DNA of 64,000 bases. It comes from Paenibacillus sp. BIC5C1. GTDB taxonomy: Bacteria > Bacillota > Bacilli > Paenibacillales > Paenibacillaceae. Below, in pieces: positions 63,303 to 64,000 of the stretch; position 1 is the first letter of the stretch, and each line of letters begins with the position of its first letter. Made by a program: the position numbers and the translations under genes. The stretch covers positions 4,960,001 through 5,024,000 of the forward strand of contig NZ_CP135922.1 of NCBI RefSeq assembly GCF_032399705.1. The letters run 5' to 3'. The notes beneath the pieces were generated by a model. The model saw only the letters and a list, made by a program, of their open reading frames with translations. It was not told the origin of the DNA and searched no databases.

Positions 63303-64000
63303 TTATTCAAAAATAGCAAAAATCGAAATAACACTTATGACATACAAAATGACCGTGATCAAGATGGGCTTGTCCTCAAATAGAACTCGATCAGGTGAAC
63401 CACCTTGATTCTTCATATGAATCAGATACAGATAACGGAACATGCCGTATATGACTAATGGAATCGTCCACATTAAATGAATGGAGCGATCGGATGTGAA
63501 CGTAAAGAGCGAATAGCTTATAATAGTCGCTGTTGTGACAATGGTATTAAACTGATCCAATAACGTAATCGAATAGTTATCCAATACTTTGCGATGCGAA
63601 CCAGTATTTCCCTCAAGCAGGGTAAGTTCATTCCTCCGTTTGCCAATAGCCAGGAACAGGGACAGCAGCATCGTACAGATGAGAAACCACGGCGTAAATG
63701 GTACATGGATTAGCACACCGCCCGCAATCGCACGCAGCACAAATCCAGCCGCAATGGTCATCATATCCAAGATAACGAGATGTTTCAGTACAAATGAGTA
63801 CGACACATTCAGAAGGAAATAAACAATACATAACACTCCGAATAACGGGTTCATCACAAATGCTGTCCCGACGGAAAGAATCAATAACAGAATTCCAAAC
63901 AGCAAGGCTTGAGCGGGATTGACCTGTCCAGAAGCAAGAGGACGAAACATTTTCACCGGATGCTGACGATCTCTGTCGCGATCTACATAATCGTTTAAAA
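63303..64000 (-). CDS. UbiA prenyltransferase, decaprenyl-phosphate phosphoribosyltransferase type (5' end missing)
   Basis: About 232 codons are visible; the frame continues beyond the right edge, so the ATG at 63956 is internal. Upstream of it the frame reads NDYVDRDRDRQHPVKMFRPL, the Asp-rich NDxxDxxxD active site of UbiA enzymes. Later come LDMMTIAAGFVLRAIAGGV, LFLAIGKRRNELTLL, LLDQFNTIVTTATIISYSLF and GMFRYLYLIHMKNQGGSPD. These match the DPPR-synthase group, which moves phosphoribose from PRPP to a polyprenyl phosphate. Seven to eight membrane helices are expected. First visible gene of the pentose operon. Confidence 0.85.
   Translation of the reverse strand, partial: LNDYVDRDRDRQHPVKMFRPLASGQVNPAQALLFGILLLILSVGTAFVMNPLFGVLCIVYFLLNVSYSFVLKHLVILDMMTIAAGFVLRAIAGGVLIHVPFTPWFLICTMLLSLFLAIGKRRNELTLLEGNTGSHRKVLDNYSITLLDQFNTIVTTATIISYSLFTFTSDRSIHLMWTIPLVIYGMFRYLYLIHMKNQGGSPDRVLFEDKPILITVILYVISVISIFAIFE

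Noticed and set aside
63303..63956. Complete prenyltransferase starting at the ATG at 63956
   Set aside because: The frame stays open to the window edge and the essential NDxxDxxxD motif lies upstream of that ATG.

Overview
The window looks like a piece of a Paenibacillus-type chromosome (spore-forming Bacillota). This is inferred from gene content: a PyrR-attenuated pyr operon, two YjcZ-type tiny spore peptides, a NucB-type nuclease, LexA boxes of the Bacillus CGAAC-N4-GTTCG class, manganese catalase and several DUF families common in Bacillales. No rRNA, CRISPR array or complete insertion sequence was seen.

Layout. (1) 1-7312 is the control end of an integrated prophage or phage-like element. 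It has a tyrosine integrase beside the 3' end of a tRNA-Val gene, a repressor and an ImmA-type protease. A divergent operator region leads into a leftward early operon: Cro-like, excisionase-like, ParB-like, ORF6C, unknown genes, a phage O-type replication initiator carrying iterons inside its own gene, and the start of a likely helicase loader. The element runs off the left edge. (2) 7.5-14 kb holds small host genes: a GNAT acetyltransferase, DUF proteins, lipoproteins, a two-gene SOS unit with two LexA boxes, Mn catalase and a VanZ-family protein. (3) 14.1-18.8 kb is an iron locus: a Fur-box-controlled siderophore-binding-protein pseudogene, an ABC exporter and two FecCD permeases behind a second Fur box. 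(4) 19-37 kb is housekeeping and accessory: glycerophosphodiesterase, LOG protein, uracil-DNA glycosylase, C-S lyase with a divergent regulator, M16 peptidase, tRNA-Leu, a LOV-domain histidine kinase, a NucB-type nuclease, an MFS transporter, a nitrilase-like protein and a methyltransferase with TPR. (5) 37-40.4 kb has putative spore-surface proteins, including a BNR beta-propeller, then two CAU-anticodon tRNAs and a small missed gene. (6) 40.4-47.7 kb is a five-gene MacAB-like operon with two ATPases, one carrying an AbrB-like C-terminal domain, plus a family 1 solute-binding lipoprotein. (7) 48-57.4 kb is the pyr operon pyrR-pyrB-pyrC-carA-carB-pyrF-pyrE with a tandem-hairpin PyrR leader; pyrP, pyrK and pyrD are not in it. 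A 216-bp imperfect palindrome separates pyrC and carA. (8) 57.8-60.5 kb encodes a YhgE/Pip protein. (9) 60.7-64 kb is a compact operon (UbiA prenyltransferase of the decaprenyl-phosphate phosphoribosyltransferase type, HAD phosphatase, two SMR-like half-flippases, GT-C-like membrane protein). It reads as a polyprenyl-phospho-pentose synthesis, flipping and transfer module.

The strongest leads are the UbiA/HAD/SMR/SMR/GT-C operon, the AbrB-tailed ATPase in the MacAB-like operon, the LOV kinase, the iterons inside the prophage initiator gene, the double-LexA-box operon and the palindrome inside the pyr operon. All functional calls come from reading sequence and motif memory; no database search was run.
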